Translations under genes and position numbers: made by a program
Origin: an uncultured Gammaproteobacteria bacterium
GTDB lineage: Bacteria > Pseudomonadota > Gammaproteobacteria > Arenicellales > Poriferihabitantaceae
Direction: 5' to 3'
Assembly: GCA_947259885.1 (NCBI GenBank)
Contig: CAMYNW010000029.1
Location: 31,510-95,509 of the forward strand
DNA length: 64,000 bases
Notes under the pieces: generated by a model
What the model was told of the DNA's origin: nothing
The model's input: the letters and a program-made list of their open reading frames with translations, nothing else
The model's database searches: none
Part shown: positions 63,827 to 64,000 of the stretch, piece by piece
Numbering within the stretch: the stretch's first letter is position 1
Layout of the letters: every line of letters starts with the position of its first letter

Positions 63827-64000
63827 TTACCCACCCGACATTACTTTGGGTAGCCAAAGCACCAATTGCGGGAAGATAAACAGCAGGATGAGACCCAAGA
63901 CTTGAATCATCATGAACTGCATCATGCCGAGATAGATGTCCTTGAGATCCCAATCCGGCACAACCCCCTTCAGAAAGTAGGCTGACAAGGCCACAGGTGG
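63827..64000 (-). CDS. TRAP transporter large permease (DctM-like), C-terminal end
   Basis: The last 57 residues of a TRAP large permease, cut by the right window edge. It reads PPVALSAYFLKGVVPDWDLK, DIYLGMMQFMMIQVLGLILLF and ends with IFPQLVLWLPKVMSGG. One complete transmembrane helix with the C-terminal FP.LVLWLP is seen. Substrate is unknown. It lies upstream of the IclR gene on the same strand. Confidence 0.85.
   Translation of the reverse strand, partial: PPVALSAYFLKGVVPDWDLKDIYLGMMQFMMIQVLGLILLFIFPQLVLWLPKVMSGG

Overview
The window looks like a chromosomal segment of a marine gammaproteobacterium of medium G+C content. The housekeeping blocks support this: leuS-lptE-holA, the divergent cytochrome c4/engB pair, dnaG-rpoD-tRNA-Ile(CAU), rpmB-rpmG, tsaD/plsY/folB-folK and bpt-aat. 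The marine habit is inferred from a DMSP lyase (dddP), a secreted sulfatase and a TRAP transporter. No species can be named from the sequence alone.

Layout. 0-11.8 kb: the start of a class III cyclase, an aminotransferase, a glutathione peroxidase, a PqiA-like protein, the kynureninase/formamidase pair, a fused sulfopyruvate-decarboxylase-like enzyme, a lipoprotein, a frameshifted MFS gene, and an ECF42-type sigma factor with two DGPF/YciI partners. 11.8-17.1 kb: a gene graveyard with fragments of a HAD hydrolase, an SDR, an IS3 transposase, a second sulfatase and an azoreductase, surrounding an intact vapBC and an intact sulfatase. 17-30 kb: pirin, dddP, a group II decarboxylase, a YdiJ-like FAD/Fe-S dehydrogenase, a crotonase/CoA-transferase pair, a lytic transglycosylase and a DUF255 protein. 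30-38.5 kb: N-end-rule transferases, tsaD, plsY, folB-folK, yceI/cytochrome b561, ribosomal proteins L28 and L33, an intradiol dioxygenase and a betaine-homocysteine methyltransferase behind a 20-bp palindrome. 38.6-43.3 kb: a YcaO-TfuA-metallopeptidase-repeat-peptide cluster. 43.3-60.4 kb: a cyclase/TPR regulator, GNAT, HDAC-like, fabD-like, folD, cytochrome c4, engB, proA, holA, lptE, leuS, dnaG, rpoD and tRNA-Ile. 60.5-64 kb: accessory DNA after the tRNA with a DUF433/PIN-like pair, an intact IS with terminal inverted repeats, then G+C-rich IclR and TRAP-transporter genes.

The most interesting locus is at 38665-43299. A YcaO protein and a TfuA-like protein (overlapping ATGA) are followed by an HExxH metallopeptidase and a 215-residue protein whose tail is nine uninterrupted pentapeptides of the type V-S/A-G-G-R/K. 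The 15-base units differ mostly at synonymous positions, so the peptide repeat is under selection. The arrangement resembles modular multi-core precursors of YcaO/TfuA thioamidated peptides such as the thiovarsolins, but the repeat and the associated peptidase do not match a system I know. I propose it as a candidate new RiPP pathway; the product is inference.

Several gene sets probably act together. Kynureninase and formamidase act in tryptophan catabolism. The sigma factor and its DGPF partners share a TGTCGA-type promoter candidate. YceI pairs with cytochrome b561, aat with bpt, and the crotonase with the CoA-transferase. dddP would release DMS and acrylate from DMSP.
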